Positions 16,445 to 24,751 of a stretch of 64,000 bases of DNA are shown piece after piece. Numbering within the stretch: the stretch's first letter is position 1; each line of letters opens with the position of its first letter. Location: assembly GCA_016806145.1 (NCBI GenBank), contig CP063167.1, forward strand, positions 1,794,501-1,858,500. The letters are read 5' to 3'. The DNA comes from Variovorax paradoxus (GTDB lineage Bacteria; Pseudomonadota; Gammaproteobacteria; Burkholderiales; Burkholderiaceae_C). Both the position numbers and the translations under genes were made by a program. The notes under the pieces were generated by a model. It did not search any database and was not told where the DNA came from. It was given only the letters and a program-made list of their open reading frames with translations.

Positions 16445-18040
16445 TCAGGCGGCCTCGACGAAGGGCTGCGGATCGGGCAGGCGCGCGAACGCGGGCGGCT
16501 CGCGCCATTCGCCGGGCGCGAGGTCCAGCGGATGCTTCACGTGCGGCAACCCGCTCCAGGCCGGGTCGAGCCACTGGCGCCCCATGGCGACGACGGTGCG
16601 GAACACCTCCTCGCCGCCTTGCACCAGCTGCTCGCGCTCGCGCAGCTGGCCCTGGAACAGCTGCTCGTAGCGCTGCACCAATTGCGTCTCGATCGCGGCG
16701 ATGGCGCTAGTCGGTGGATGAGTGCCGAGCCGATGGCCCGCGAGATCCGCCTCGACCAGGGCCGCGCGCGCCTCGCGCTCGTAGGCCGTGGCGGATTGCG
16801 CGATGCGCTCGCAGCGCCGGGGATCCTGCATCGCGAGCATGTCCTGCAGCAGTTGCGGCACCGTGCTGTTCGGCCGGTCGGCGTCGGCCATGGCGCGCGC
16901 CTCGCGCACGCCGGCCAGCGCCGCGGCCCAGGCCCGGTCGCGTTCGCCGGCACCGAGCCAGGCCTGGGCCGCGGCGCGCTGGCCCTCGACCGCGAACAGG
17001 CTGTTGGGCACGCGGCGGGCCGCCTCGGCCGCCTGCTCGAAGGCATGGGCCGACTGCTTCATGTCGCCGGCCGCGGCCCATGCCCCGCCCTCGGCCATCC
17101 AGCCCTGCATCAGCAGCATCGGCCCCATCGGGTTGCCGGCCTGCGTGGCCTCCACCGCCGCGGCACGGGCCTGGCGGTAGCGCGCGACCGCGCGCGCGAC
17201 GTCGCGCGCCTGCAGCCAGGCGCCGCCCACCATCACGTCGAGCACCGCGCGCTGGTCGGACCAGCCGTTGCGCGTGGCCAGTCGCGCGGCGCGTTCGGCC
17301 GTTGCCTCCACGGCGGGCGCGTCGCCGCGGCGCAGCAGCACCAGCATGTCGGCATAGAGCTGGCGAAACAGCGCAGCCCCGCCACTGCCGCCGCCCGCCT
17401 GGGCCGCGATCTCGCGCGCGGCCTCCAGGATGTCGAGCGGCGCATCGACCACGCGCACGACGCCCGCATGCCGCTCCACGAGCGGCTGCCAGGCGCGCGA
17501 GTCGCTGTCGTCGACCAGCACCAGCCGCAGCAGCCCGGCATCCTCTGGCGGCACGGGCGCCTGCAGCGCCGCGTCGAGCCAGCGCTCGAAGCACGCCGCG
17601 TCGCTCACGCCGCCCGGTTGCAGCACGACCGACAGCCGCTGGCGGCGCAGGTGGCGCGCCAGCGACAGGCCGGTGTCGACGAAGCCGGCGGCGCTGTCGC
17701 GGCCGCTCTCGTGTTCCTCTGCCCAGGGATCGCTCACGCCCTGCTTCGCGAGCTGCGGCCGGTTGTGGAGGTAGGTCTCGATCAGGGCCTGTCGCAGTTC
17801 GCGGCTGTAGCGGTAGCCGGTCTCGTAGGCCGCGTCCAGCCGCACGAAGAGGTCGGGCGTGGCGTAGTCGCTGTCCACCATCTGCAAGGTGAAGAAGGCA
17901 TCGAGCATGCGCTGCGAGTCGGGCGGCAGCCGCAGCACGACCGCGCGCAGCGACGCATCGTCGGTGCGCTCCCACCACAGGTCGTGGAGCCGCGCCATGC
18001 GTTTTTCGACCGGGTTGCGCACCGGTGCCGCGGAGGACAT
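16445..18040 (-). CDS. Conserved VgrG-Rhs partner protein of unknown fold (T6SS effector island)
   Basis: 531 residues starting MSSAAPVRNPVEKRMARLHD, 11 bases after VgrG and 35 bases before the Rhs start, in the same operon. No signal peptide or membrane segment. The N-terminal half has LYxxW-type helices; the C-terminal half is Ala-rich helical and looks TPR-like (repeats around AVARYRQARAAAVEA and AAQAWLGAGERDRAWAAALAGV). The position suggests an adaptor or chaperone loading the Rhs effector on VgrG, but it is not a recognisable DUF4123, DUF1795 or DUF2169 adaptor. Function inferred from context only. Confidence 0.85.
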   Translation of the reverse strand: MSSAAPVRNPVEKRMARLHDLWWERTDDASLRAVVLRLPPDSQRMLDAFFTLQMVDSDYATPDLFVRLDAAYETGYRYSRELRQALIETYLHNRPQLAKQGVSDPWAEEHESGRDSAAGFVDTGLSLARHLRRQRLSVVLQPGGVSDAACFERWLDAALQAPVPPEDAGLLRLVLVDDSDSRAWQPLVERHAGVVRVVDAPLDILEAAREIAAQAGGGSGGAALFRQLYADMLVLLRRGDAPAVEATAERAARLATRNGWSDQRAVLDVMVGGAWLQARDVARAVARYRQARAAAVEATQAGNPMGPMLLMQGWMAEGGAWAAAGDMKQSAHAFEQAAEAARRVPNSLFAVEGQRAAAQAWLGAGERDRAWAAALAGVREARAMADADRPNSTVPQLLQDMLAMQDPRRCERIAQSATAYEREARAALVEADLAGHRLGTHPPTSAIAAIETQLVQRYEQLFQGQLREREQLVQGGEEVFRTVVAMGRQWLDPAWSGLPHVKHPLDLAPGEWREPPAFARLPDPQPFVEAA

Positions 18041-18051
18041 CGATGCGGCCC

Positions 18052-20442
18052 TCAGCAGTTCAGGAAGATCTTGGTGCCGTTGACCGTGACGCCCGAGGCA
18101 TCGAGCATCAGCGTCGCGCTGCCCGCGCGCAGCACGATGCGCCCCGGCGTGACCTCCACCGCCGTGCCGTCGACATCGAGCACCACGCTGGTCGGGCTCG
18201 CATGCCTCATGGCGCCCGAGGCGAAAGTGTCGAGCGTGCCGCTCTCGGCGCTCACGCCCACGCTGCCCGAGGCCACGGCCGAGAAATCGCCGCCCTGCGC
18301 CAGCAGGCCCATGTTGAGGGCGGCCGTTCCGTACAGGTTGGCGGCCGAGCTGGTCAACGAAACGTCGCCCTGCGCGGTGGCCGAGGCCGGGCCGGCCGGC
18401 ACGTTGAGCGACATCGCGTCGTTGTAGGTCGCGGCATGCGAACGCGCCGAGACCTGGTAGGCCTGCCCGATGGTGGTGGTCTGGCCCAGCGTGACGTTCC
18501 ACAGGTCGTTGTCCTGCGCCGTGACGGTGCGGGCCTTCGTGACCGTCAGCGAATCCGTTCCCGTGACCGAGGTGGTCTGGTTGCCCGTGACGCTGGCGGT
18601 GCGGTGCGCCTTGGCGATGTGCGTCTGGTCGCCCGTGACCGTCAGCGTCTCGGTGCCGGTGACGGCATGGCTGCGGTTCGACTTGACGCTGACCGCCTCG
18701 TCGCCGTCCACGGTCTCGGCGCGCTGGCCGTGGATCGTGATCGTCTCGTTGCGGTCGACGGTCCGGGTGCGGTCGTTCTTGACGTGGTGGGTCTCGTCGC
18801 GCTCGATGGTCTTGTTGCGGTCGCGGCCCACGGTGTGGACCTCGTCGTTCTCGACCTCGAGCAACTGGTCGCGCTCCGCGTGCAGCCACAGCTGCTCCTC
18901 GCCGAGCTTGTCCTCGAAGCGCAGCGCGTTCGCGTTCGCGGCATTGCCGCCTTCGGAGCTGCGCGAGAGCAGGCCGCTCTGGGTCGCGTTGGCGGGCAGG
19001 TCCCAGGGCGGCATGTTGTCCGCGTTGTAGACCCGGCCCGTGATCAGCGGGCGGTCGGGGTCGCCGTATTCGAAGTCGACCACCACCTCCTGGCCCACGC
19101 GCGGGATCTGCATGCCGCCGAAGTTGCTGCCGGCCCAGGGCGAGGACACCCGCACCCAGCACGAGCTGCTCTCGTCCTTGCTGCAGTAGCGGTTCCAGTG
19201 AAAGCCGAGCTTCACGCGCCCGTACTGGTCGGTCCAGATCTCGCGGCCCGCGGGGCCGGTGACCACCGCCGTCTGCGGGCCCGTGGTGCGCGGTTTGATC
19301 GCGTCGGGCGTGGGGCGGAAGATGTTGTTCGCCGGCAGTACCTCGAACTCGACCCGGCAGCGGAACTCCTCCAGCCCCGTCGCGTCGCCCGCTTCCTGCA
19401 GCGACAGGCGCGCGGCGGTCACGAGGTAGTCGGCATTCGCGCTGTCCTGCGGATGGTCGGTCAGCGTGAAGCGGTAGCCGGCCGCCAGGCCGCGCAGGTT
19501 GCCCGCGCCGCTGGCGACCTGGCCGGGCGCGCCAGCCTCTTCCATCCGAGCGCGCGCGATCTGCTCGCCGTCGGCCTCGGCCGCGTAGTTGCCGGGCCAG
19601 GCGAACACCTCGCGCGTTGCATGCCGGGTGCGCCGCGGCATCGCCTTGGTGCGCAGCAGGTCGGCCTTGGGGCGCGTGAAGTCGAAGTCGCCCGTCGCCC
19701 ACTGGCCGCTTTGCAGCGCCTCGGCCAGTTGGAAGTGATGGCAGTGCTCCTCGTTGGACGAGGCCTCGGCGGCGCTGAACGGAATGCGCTCGTAGCCCCC
19801 GGCGGGGAAGGGGCCGTGCGCCTGCATGTCGTCGACGATCACCAGCGTGTGGCTGTTGGCCGCGTGCTCGAAGTAGTAGTAGAGGCCCCACTCGTGCAGC
19901 AGGCGGCTCGCGAAGTCGTAGTCGGTCTCGCCGTACTGCACCACGAACTCGCGCGGCGGATAGCTGCCCGTGGCGCGGATAGAGAGCGCGAAGCCGTAGG
20001 CCCCGAGCACCTCGTCGACGATGTCGAGCACGTTCCTGTTCTGGAAGATCCGGAAGTCCTGCGAGCGCTGGGCCAGGCTCAGCCACGACTCGATGACCAC
20101 CTCGTAGAGCGCGCGCCGCTGCTCCAGGCGCAGGAAGCGCGCCCGCGTCACCAGCCCCGAGAGATGGCGCTGCTGCTGCGCGCCGCCGGGCCGGCCGTCG
20201 AGCAGGATGTGCACGCCGAACTCCTCGCCGATCAGCGGCTTGAGCTTGATGTTCGCGGCCGAGTGCGCATCGACGGCGCCCGACGCCGGCGTGGTCAGCG
20301 TGAGGGTGTAGCGATAGGGGCGGCTCAATGCTTCCTCGCCCTCGATCAGGACGGGTTCGAGGGCGGCCACCCCATCGAGCATGGGCATGGCATCGGAGGT
20401 CGCGGTGATCTTGCGGCCCCGGCTGGAGGCGGGCGTGGGCAT
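18052..20442 (-). CDS. vgrG: Type VI secretion tip protein VgrG (TssI)
   Basis: 796 residues. The gp27-like N-terminal region (about 25-390, with YDFASRLLHEWGLYYYFEH) is followed by the gp5-like OB fold (TDQYGRVKLGFHWNR, WVRVSSPWAG, PRVGQEVVVDFEYGDPDRPLITG) and a beta-helical spike with repeated T-V-T-G/D units (about 560-680). The C-terminus ends VTVNGTKIFLNC, an extension without a clear enzymatic domain. Start at 20442 has AGGGAG five bases upstream. It forms the trimeric puncturing tip delivering the downstream Rhs effector. No T6SS core genes are in the window, so this is an orphan VgrG island. Confidence 0.95.
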   Translation of the reverse strand: MPTPASSRGRKITATSDAMPMLDGVAALEPVLIEGEEALSRPYRYTLTLTTPASGAVDAHSAANIKLKPLIGEEFGVHILLDGRPGGAQQQRHLSGLVTRARFLRLEQRRALYEVVIESWLSLAQRSQDFRIFQNRNVLDIVDEVLGAYGFALSIRATGSYPPREFVVQYGETDYDFASRLLHEWGLYYYFEHAANSHTLVIVDDMQAHGPFPAGGYERIPFSAAEASSNEEHCHHFQLAEALQSGQWATGDFDFTRPKADLLRTKAMPRRTRHATREVFAWPGNYAAEADGEQIARARMEEAGAPGQVASGAGNLRGLAAGYRFTLTDHPQDSANADYLVTAARLSLQEAGDATGLEEFRCRVEFEVLPANNIFRPTPDAIKPRTTGPQTAVVTGPAGREIWTDQYGRVKLGFHWNRYCSKDESSSCWVRVSSPWAGSNFGGMQIPRVGQEVVVDFEYGDPDRPLITGRVYNADNMPPWDLPANATQSGLLSRSSEGGNAANANALRFEDKLGEEQLWLHAERDQLLEVENDEVHTVGRDRNKTIERDETHHVKNDRTRTVDRNETITIHGQRAETVDGDEAVSVKSNRSHAVTGTETLTVTGDQTHIAKAHRTASVTGNQTTSVTGTDSLTVTKARTVTAQDNDLWNVTLGQTTTIGQAYQVSARSHAATYNDAMSLNVPAGPASATAQGDVSLTSSAANLYGTAALNMGLLAQGGDFSAVASGSVGVSAESGTLDTFASGAMRHASPTSVVLDVDGTAVEVTPGRIVLRAGSATLMLDASGVTVNGTKIFLNC

Positions 20443-20765
20443 GAAACTCCCTGAAGCGAAACTTGGAAAGGCGACGACCGGAGCGGACCGCCTCCCACGA
20501 GCAAACCGAGCACTGTAGGGAAGCTCGTGCCGCTAGACCGTAAGAAGCTGCAACCAAATTGCAATGGCGACGCATCCATTCCACTACCTTCGGTGACGGA
20601 TATCAGTCGAAGGTATGAAGAATGGCCTTCGTCGGCCACACGGCGTCGAATCCGTGGTGCAAACGTTTCCGTTCTCGGCGGCACTCTACTGCCGTTTTGG
20701 CTGGCCGAGGGCGTGACTACTAGGATTCGTAGTCGCGCGCCGATGCGCCATCGGCGCCGCGAAAT
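20443..20765. other. Intergenic region upstream of vgrG
   Basis: 323 bases without a supportable gene; its base composition is lower in GC than the neighbours. It should contain the vgrG promoter and the end of the GlxA-like transcript. An inverted repeat GACTAC (20715-20720) / GTAGTC (20729-20734) lies 31 bases past the regulator stop, without a T tract, so it is at best a weak terminator. I could not place a convincing -35/-10 pair. Confidence 0.5.
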
Positions 20766-21740
20766 TCAGGCCCTCGGCCTCGCGCCGAAGCTCTGCCGGT
20801 ACACGCTCGGACTCACGCCCGCCACGCGCTGGAACTGCGCCCTGAAGTTCGCCGCCGAGCCCAGCCCGACCTTGACGACGATCTGCTCGATGCCCAGGCG
20901 CGTGCGTTCCAGCAGCTCCTGCGCGCGGCGCACGCGCGCGCGGATCAGCCATTGCGCGGGCGAGACGCCGAACTGGTGCTGGAAGCGCCGGTTCAGCGTG
21001 CGCTGGCTGCTGCAGGCCTGGCGCGCGAGGTCGTCGAGCGACAGCGGCCGGTGCAGGTTGCGCTCCACCCATGCGAGCAGCGGCTGCAGGTCGCGGTCGG
21101 CGGGCAGGTCGAGCGGCTGGATGAACTGGGCCTGGCCGCCCTCGCGGTGCAGCGGCACCACCGACAGCCGCGCCACCCGCGCCGCGACGGCCGCGCCGAA
21201 GTCCTTGCGCACCATGTGCAGGCACAGGTCCAGCCCCGCCGCCGCGCCCGCGGAGCTCAGGATGTTGCCGTGGTCGATGTAGAGCACCTTGGCATCGACC
21301 TCCACACGCGGATGAAGCTCGGCCAGCAGCGGCGCCGCGACCCAGTGCGTGGTGGTGCTCAGGCCATCGAGCAGCCCGGCCTGCGCCAGCACGAAGGCGC
21401 CCGAGCAGATGGAGGCGATGCGCGCACCGCGCGCCGAGGCCGCGCGCAGCGCCTGCAGCACGGCGCGGCCGATCGGTGCGTCGGGACGGGCGACGCCGGG
21501 CACGACGATGGTCTGCGCCTCATCGAGCACCGAGAGTCCGTGCCGGACCGTGAGCGTGAAGCTGCCGTTGTCGAAGGACTTCTGTTCGCCGCAGACCGCG
21601 ACGCGGTAGCAGGGCTGGCCGGGCGCGAGCTCCGCATGACCGAAAACCTCGCAGGCGCACGCGAGATCGAAGGCGATGAGGCCGGGGAGGGCGAGCACCG
21701 CGAGCCGGTGCGGCGGGGTGTTCGGGTCACGGGGTGTCAT
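20766..21740 (-). CDS. GlxA-family AraC-type transcriptional regulator
   Basis: 324 residues from the ATG at 21740. An N-terminal DJ-1/PfpI-like amidotransferase domain (LAVLALPGLIAFDLACACEVFG, and the nucleophile-elbow-like SICSGAFVLAQAGLLDG) is followed by an AraC double helix-turn-helix (LSLDDLARQACSSQRTLNRRFQHQFGVSPAQWL, and VKVGLGSAANFRAQFQRVAGVSPSVYR). In-frame ATGs at 21758 and 21812 exist but lack better ribosome-binding sites. It is divergent from the DUF3817 gene. The target is unknown; adjacent genes are the natural candidates. Confidence 0.93.
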   Translation of the reverse strand: MTPRDPNTPPHRLAVLALPGLIAFDLACACEVFGHAELAPGQPCYRVAVCGEQKSFDNGSFTLTVRHGLSVLDEAQTIVVPGVARPDAPIGRAVLQALRAASARGARIASICSGAFVLAQAGLLDGLSTTTHWVAAPLLAELHPRVEVDAKVLYIDHGNILSSAGAAAGLDLCLHMVRKDFGAAVAARVARLSVVPLHREGGQAQFIQPLDLPADRDLQPLLAWVERNLHRPLSLDDLARQACSSQRTLNRRFQHQFGVSPAQWLIRARVRRAQELLERTRLGIEQIVVKVGLGSAANFRAQFQRVAGVSPSVYRQSFGARPRA

Positions 21741-21841
21741 GAAAGCGGATTCTTCCATGGTTGGCGAGAAACAGTCGAAGCTTGTCAATCCGGCCACTTT
21801 CGCTTCAGGCATTGCATGGGGAGACTACGGAGGTTCCCGTC

Positions 21842-22159
21842 ATGGAGTTGCTCTTGCCGTCCCGAGCCCCGCGCCTTTCCCGCCTCAAACGCTTCTGCGT
21901 GCTCGAAGCCGCCACGCTGCTGATCCTGCTGCTGATCGCGGTGCCGATGAAACACCTCGCCGGCCTGCCCTGGGCCGTGAGCCTCATGGGGCCGCTGCAC
22001 GGCCTCGTCTTCCTGGGCTTCTGCTGGAAGGTCGCGAACGCGGCGGCGCTCGAGGACGTCTCCGCGCGCATGGGCTTCAAGCTCGTGCTCTTCGCCTGCC
22101 TGCCGGGCGGTGGCTTCTACAGCTGGAAGATGCTCGATAGCGAGCCGGCCTCCTCATGA
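21842..22159 (+). CDS. DUF3817-family small membrane protein
   Basis: 105 residues, starting MELLLPSRAPRLSRLKRF with GGAGG eight bases upstream. It shows the DUF3817 pattern: a first helix with VLEAATLLILLLIAVPMKHLAG, then MGPLHGLVFLGFCW and a third helix before SWKMLDSE. Three membrane segments. It overlaps the next gene by ATGA, so the two are coupled. No function is known for the family. Confidence 0.85.
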   Translation: MELLLPSRAPRLSRLKRFCVLEAATLLILLLIAVPMKHLAGLPWAVSLMGPLHGLVFLGFCWKVANAAALEDVSARMGFKLVLFACLPGGGFYSWKMLDSEPASS

Positions 22160-22581
22160 CCTACCTGTGGCTCAAGGCGTTGCACCTGGCCGCGGTGCTC
22201 GCCTGGACCGGCGGCCTGCTGCTGCTCGGCGTGGCGGCCACCGCGTTCGGCCGTTCGGGCGGCGTGCTGCTGCCGCACGAGAAGCGCATGGGGCAGGCCT
22301 TCCTGCGCTGGGACCGCCGCGTCACCGTGCCGGCGATGGTGGCGGTATGGGGCCTGGGCATCGCGCTCGCGAGCCTGGGCGGCTGGTTCGGCGCGGGCTG
22401 GCTCCACGCGAAGCTGGTGCTGGTGTTCGCGCTGTCGGGGCTGCACGGCGTGCTGTCGGCCTTCCTCCGAAGGCAGCTCGAGGGCATGAGCGTCCGCGAG
22501 CGCGCATGGGTCCGGATCGCGCCGGCGCTGTGCGTCGCGGCGTTCGGCGCCATCGCGCTGCTCGTCGTGCTCAAGCCCTGA
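22156..22581 (+). CDS. Small CopD/HemJ-like integral membrane protein
   Basis: 141 residues with four predicted membrane helices. The opening LWLKALHLAAVLAWTGGLLLLG resembles the His-containing first helix of CopD- and HemJ-like proteins, and RMGQAFLRWDRRVTVPAMVAVW follows the same plan. The Tyr/Trp signature of true HemJ is incomplete, so I keep the broad family name. It is coupled to the DUF3817 gene by a four-base overlap. Role unknown. Confidence 0.78.
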   Translation: MTYLWLKALHLAAVLAWTGGLLLLGVAATAFGRSGGVLLPHEKRMGQAFLRWDRRVTVPAMVAVWGLGIALASLGGWFGAGWLHAKLVLVFALSGLHGVLSAFLRRQLEGMSVRERAWVRIAPALCVAAFGAIALLVVLKP

Positions 22582-22612
22582 AGCCCAACCTGTTGCGCCG
22601 GCTCACACCTTG

Positions 22613-23248
22613 TCAGCGGGCGATTCGCCCGACGAACTCCTCGCTCGTCATCACGTGCGCGGTCGAGAAGGCCAGGATGGTCAGCGTGGCCTGGTGCACC
22701 GCCTCGGCCGGCATCGCGCCCTGGCCCACGTCGGGGTAGTCGAAGGTGCCGGTCGCATCCGACAGGAAGGCCACCTTGTAGTTGCGGAACATCGCGTCGC
22801 GCGCCGTCGCATGGCAGCAGTTCTCGGTCGTGGTGCCGGTGATCGCCACGGTGTCGATGCCCCATTCGCGCAGGATCAGGTCGAGGTCGGTCGCGAAGAA
22901 GCCGCTGTAGCGGTGCTTCTTGACCACGTGCTCGCCCGCGGCCGGCGCGAGCGCCGCGAAGATCTCGCTGCCGGGCGTCTCGTCGACCAGCGCGGTGCGA
23001 TCGGCGATCGGGCCGTAGAGGTCGTCGTACAGGCCCATGTCGCAGCCGTCGCGCCGATGCACGTGGGCGGTGTAGATCACGCGGATGCCGCGCTCGCGGC
23101 AGGTGGCCAGCGTGCGCGCCAGCGTCGGCACCATGGCCGCGGCCTGGGCCGAGCGCAGCTGGGCGCCCTCGGCGACGAAGTCGTTCTGCATGTCGACGAC
23201 GATGACGGCGGTGGTCGCCGGATTGATGCGATCGATCTGATAAGGCAT
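22613..23248 (-). CDS. Isochorismatase-like cysteine hydrolase
   Basis: 211 residues. The cysteine-hydrolase triad is visible: Asp19 in AVIVVDMQNDF, Lys111 in VVKKHRYSGF and Cys144 in TENCCHATARDA. The cis-peptide region GTTTEN precedes the Cys. The start MPYQIDR has GAGGGG about six bases upstream. Such enzymes cleave amides or ureido groups (nicotinamidase, ureidoacrylate and N-carbamoyl amidase types); the substrate is not readable. It is divergent from an AraC regulator 115 bases away, which probably controls it. Confidence 0.93.
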   Translation of the reverse strand: MPYQIDRINPATTAVIVVDMQNDFVAEGAQLRSAQAAAMVPTLARTLATCRERGIRVIYTAHVHRRDGCDMGLYDDLYGPIADRTALVDETPGSEIFAALAPAAGEHVVKKHRYSGFFATDLDLILREWGIDTVAITGTTTENCCHATARDAMFRNYKVAFLSDATGTFDYPDVGQGAMPAEAVHQATLTILAFSTAHVMTSEEFVGRIAR

Positions 23249-23363
23249 ATTGGCCCCTCGGTGGGTGAGTCGGATGGTGGCGGGTGCGGCGATCTTGGGT
23301 CGCGCCGCGCGTCGGCGCTGGCCCCGGCTTGCCAAGCTCTGTTCTCCACCTGCCATCTGTTCC

Positions 23364-24296
23364 ATGAAAACCCTGGTCGAACCCGGCGACAGCTTCGAGA
23401 AGTGGCACCAGGTCACGTGCCGCAGCTACTCGGTCACGCAGTGCGCGAATGCGCCGGGTGGCGCGGCGTTCCGCGCCAGGGTGTCGCAGCGCGGGCTCGG
23501 TGCGCTGGCGTTCAACGAGATCGAATCGAAGCTGCCCGGCGCGGCGACCCTCCGCGTCACGCGCGGCGCCACCGACATCCGGCGCGATCCGCGCGACGAC
23601 TTCTTCCTCTGGTTCGCGCTCGGCGGCAACACGCGCTTCAGCCAGGACGAGCGGCGCGTGAGCATGCGCCCCGGCGACATGGTGCTGCACGACCAAGCGC
23701 GGCCCTTCAGCCTCGAATTCGGCGAGTGGTCGCATGCGGTCATGGTCGCGATCCCGCGCGCCTTGCTGACCAGCCGCATCGGCACGGCCGACGAACTCGT
23801 GGCCCGGCCCGTCGGGCGCGATGCGAAGCTTTCCGCGCTCGCGGGATCGGTGCTGCAGCAGCTGATGGCGCTGCACGACGATGCGCCGCCGGCGCTCGCG
23901 CAGGCCGCGATGGACATCTGGTCGACGGCGCTCGAAACGGAGCTCGCGCCCTCGCGGACCGAGGCCGGCGCGCGCGACGCGCGGCTGGTCGCGGTGAAGC
24001 GCTACCTCCGCGCCCGGCTCGGCGACCCGGCGCTCGACGGCGAGACCATCGCGCGCGACTGCCACCTGTCGCTGCGCACGCTGATGCGGCTGTTCGCCGC
24101 CGAGGGCACCACGCCCGCGCGCTGGCTCTGGCAGCAGCGGCTCGAGGCCAGCTACCGGGCGCTGGCTGAAGGGCGCGTGCGGCAGGTGTCGCAGGCCGCG
24201 CTCGAGTTCGGTTTCACCGACCTCAGCCATTTCAGCCGCGCCTTCAAGGCGAGGTTCGGCCGGTCGCCGAAGGACGTGCAAGGCAAGGGCGGTTGA
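23364..24296 (+). CDS. AraC-family transcriptional regulator
   Basis: 310 residues. An N-terminal AraC-binding-like domain (FFLWFALGGNTRFSQDERRVSMRPGDMVLHD) is followed by the C-terminal helix-turn-helix pair (about 205-305: LDGETIARDCHLSLRTLMRLF, then QAALEFGFTDLSHFSRAFKARFGRSPKDV). It is divergent from the cysteine hydrolase, its most likely target, and is followed 20 bases later by the DUF1801 gene. Confidence 0.93.
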   Translation: MKTLVEPGDSFEKWHQVTCRSYSVTQCANAPGGAAFRARVSQRGLGALAFNEIESKLPGAATLRVTRGATDIRRDPRDDFFLWFALGGNTRFSQDERRVSMRPGDMVLHDQARPFSLEFGEWSHAVMVAIPRALLTSRIGTADELVARPVGRDAKLSALAGSVLQQLMALHDDAPPALAQAAMDIWSTALETELAPSRTEAGARDARLVAVKRYLRARLGDPALDGETIARDCHLSLRTLMRLFAAEGTTPARWLWQQRLEASYRALAEGRVRQVSQAALEFGFTDLSHFSRAFKARFGRSPKDVQGKGG

Positions 24297-24316
24297 GTCC
24301 GCGGCAGGGGAACCCA

Positions 24317-24691
24317 ATGGCCAGCAAGGCGCCCGCCACGATCGACGACTACATCGCCGCGGCCCCGCCCGAGGCCCATGCGCACCTGCGGCGCCTGCGC
24401 GCGCTGCTGCGGCGCGTGGCACCCGAGGCCCGGGAGGCCATCAAGTGGGGCACGCCTTTCTTCATCGAGCCGCGCTTCCTGTTCGCCTTCTCGGCGCACA
24501 AGGCGCACCTGGGCTTCGCGCCCTCGGCCGAGGCGCTCGAGGCGTTCCGCAATGAACTGGCGGGACATCAGACCACCAAGGAACTGCTCAAGGTCCGCTA
24601 CGACGAACCGCTGCCCGAGGACCTGATCCGCCGCATCGCCGAGCACCGTCTGCGCGTGGTGAAGGCACGCGAGGACGATTCGTTCTGGTGA
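24317..24691 (+). CDS. DUF1801 (YdhG-like) protein
   Basis: 124 residues with AGGGG eight bases upstream. It has the DUF1801/YdhG layout: TIDDYIAAAPPEAHAHLRRLRALLRRVAPEA, then the core IKWGTPFF and HKAHLGFAPSAEALEAF, and LKVRYDEPLPEDLIRRI near the end. Cytoplasmic, of unknown biochemical role. A second DUF1801 gene is at 59728-60144. Confidence 0.9.
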   Translation: MASKAPATIDDYIAAAPPEAHAHLRRLRALLRRVAPEAREAIKWGTPFFIEPRFLFAFSAHKAHLGFAPSAEALEAFRNELAGHQTTKELLKVRYDEPLPEDLIRRIAEHRLRVVKAREDDSFW

Positions 24692-24751
24692 ACCGCAAGC
24701 CGGCAGGCCGGCGGCGAGAATGAAGCGCAGAGCCCCAGCCAGGACACCAGA

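Noticed and set aside
12135..16670. A 1511-codon open frame antisense to the Rhs gene, and similar long antisense frames (for example over 24152-27712 and 29536-33513)
   Set aside because: They are Arg/Ala/Gly/His-rich translations without any domain, a normal by-product of strong GC bias at third positions of the real genes on the other strand.
11714..20442. A complete type VI secretion system
   Set aside because: No TssB/C, TssK, TssM, ClpV or Hcp genes are present; this is an isolated VgrG/effector island that must use apparatus genes elsewhere.
20715..20734. Intrinsic terminator of the GlxA-like gene
   Set aside because: Only a 6-bp stem with an 8-base loop and no T tract; kept as a remark within the intergenic entry rather than as a terminator.
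21740..21812. Longer N-terminus of the GlxA-like regulator (start at 21812)
   Set aside because: The extra 24 residues are not GlxA-like and have no better ribosome-binding site than the ATG at 21740, where the usual domain begins.
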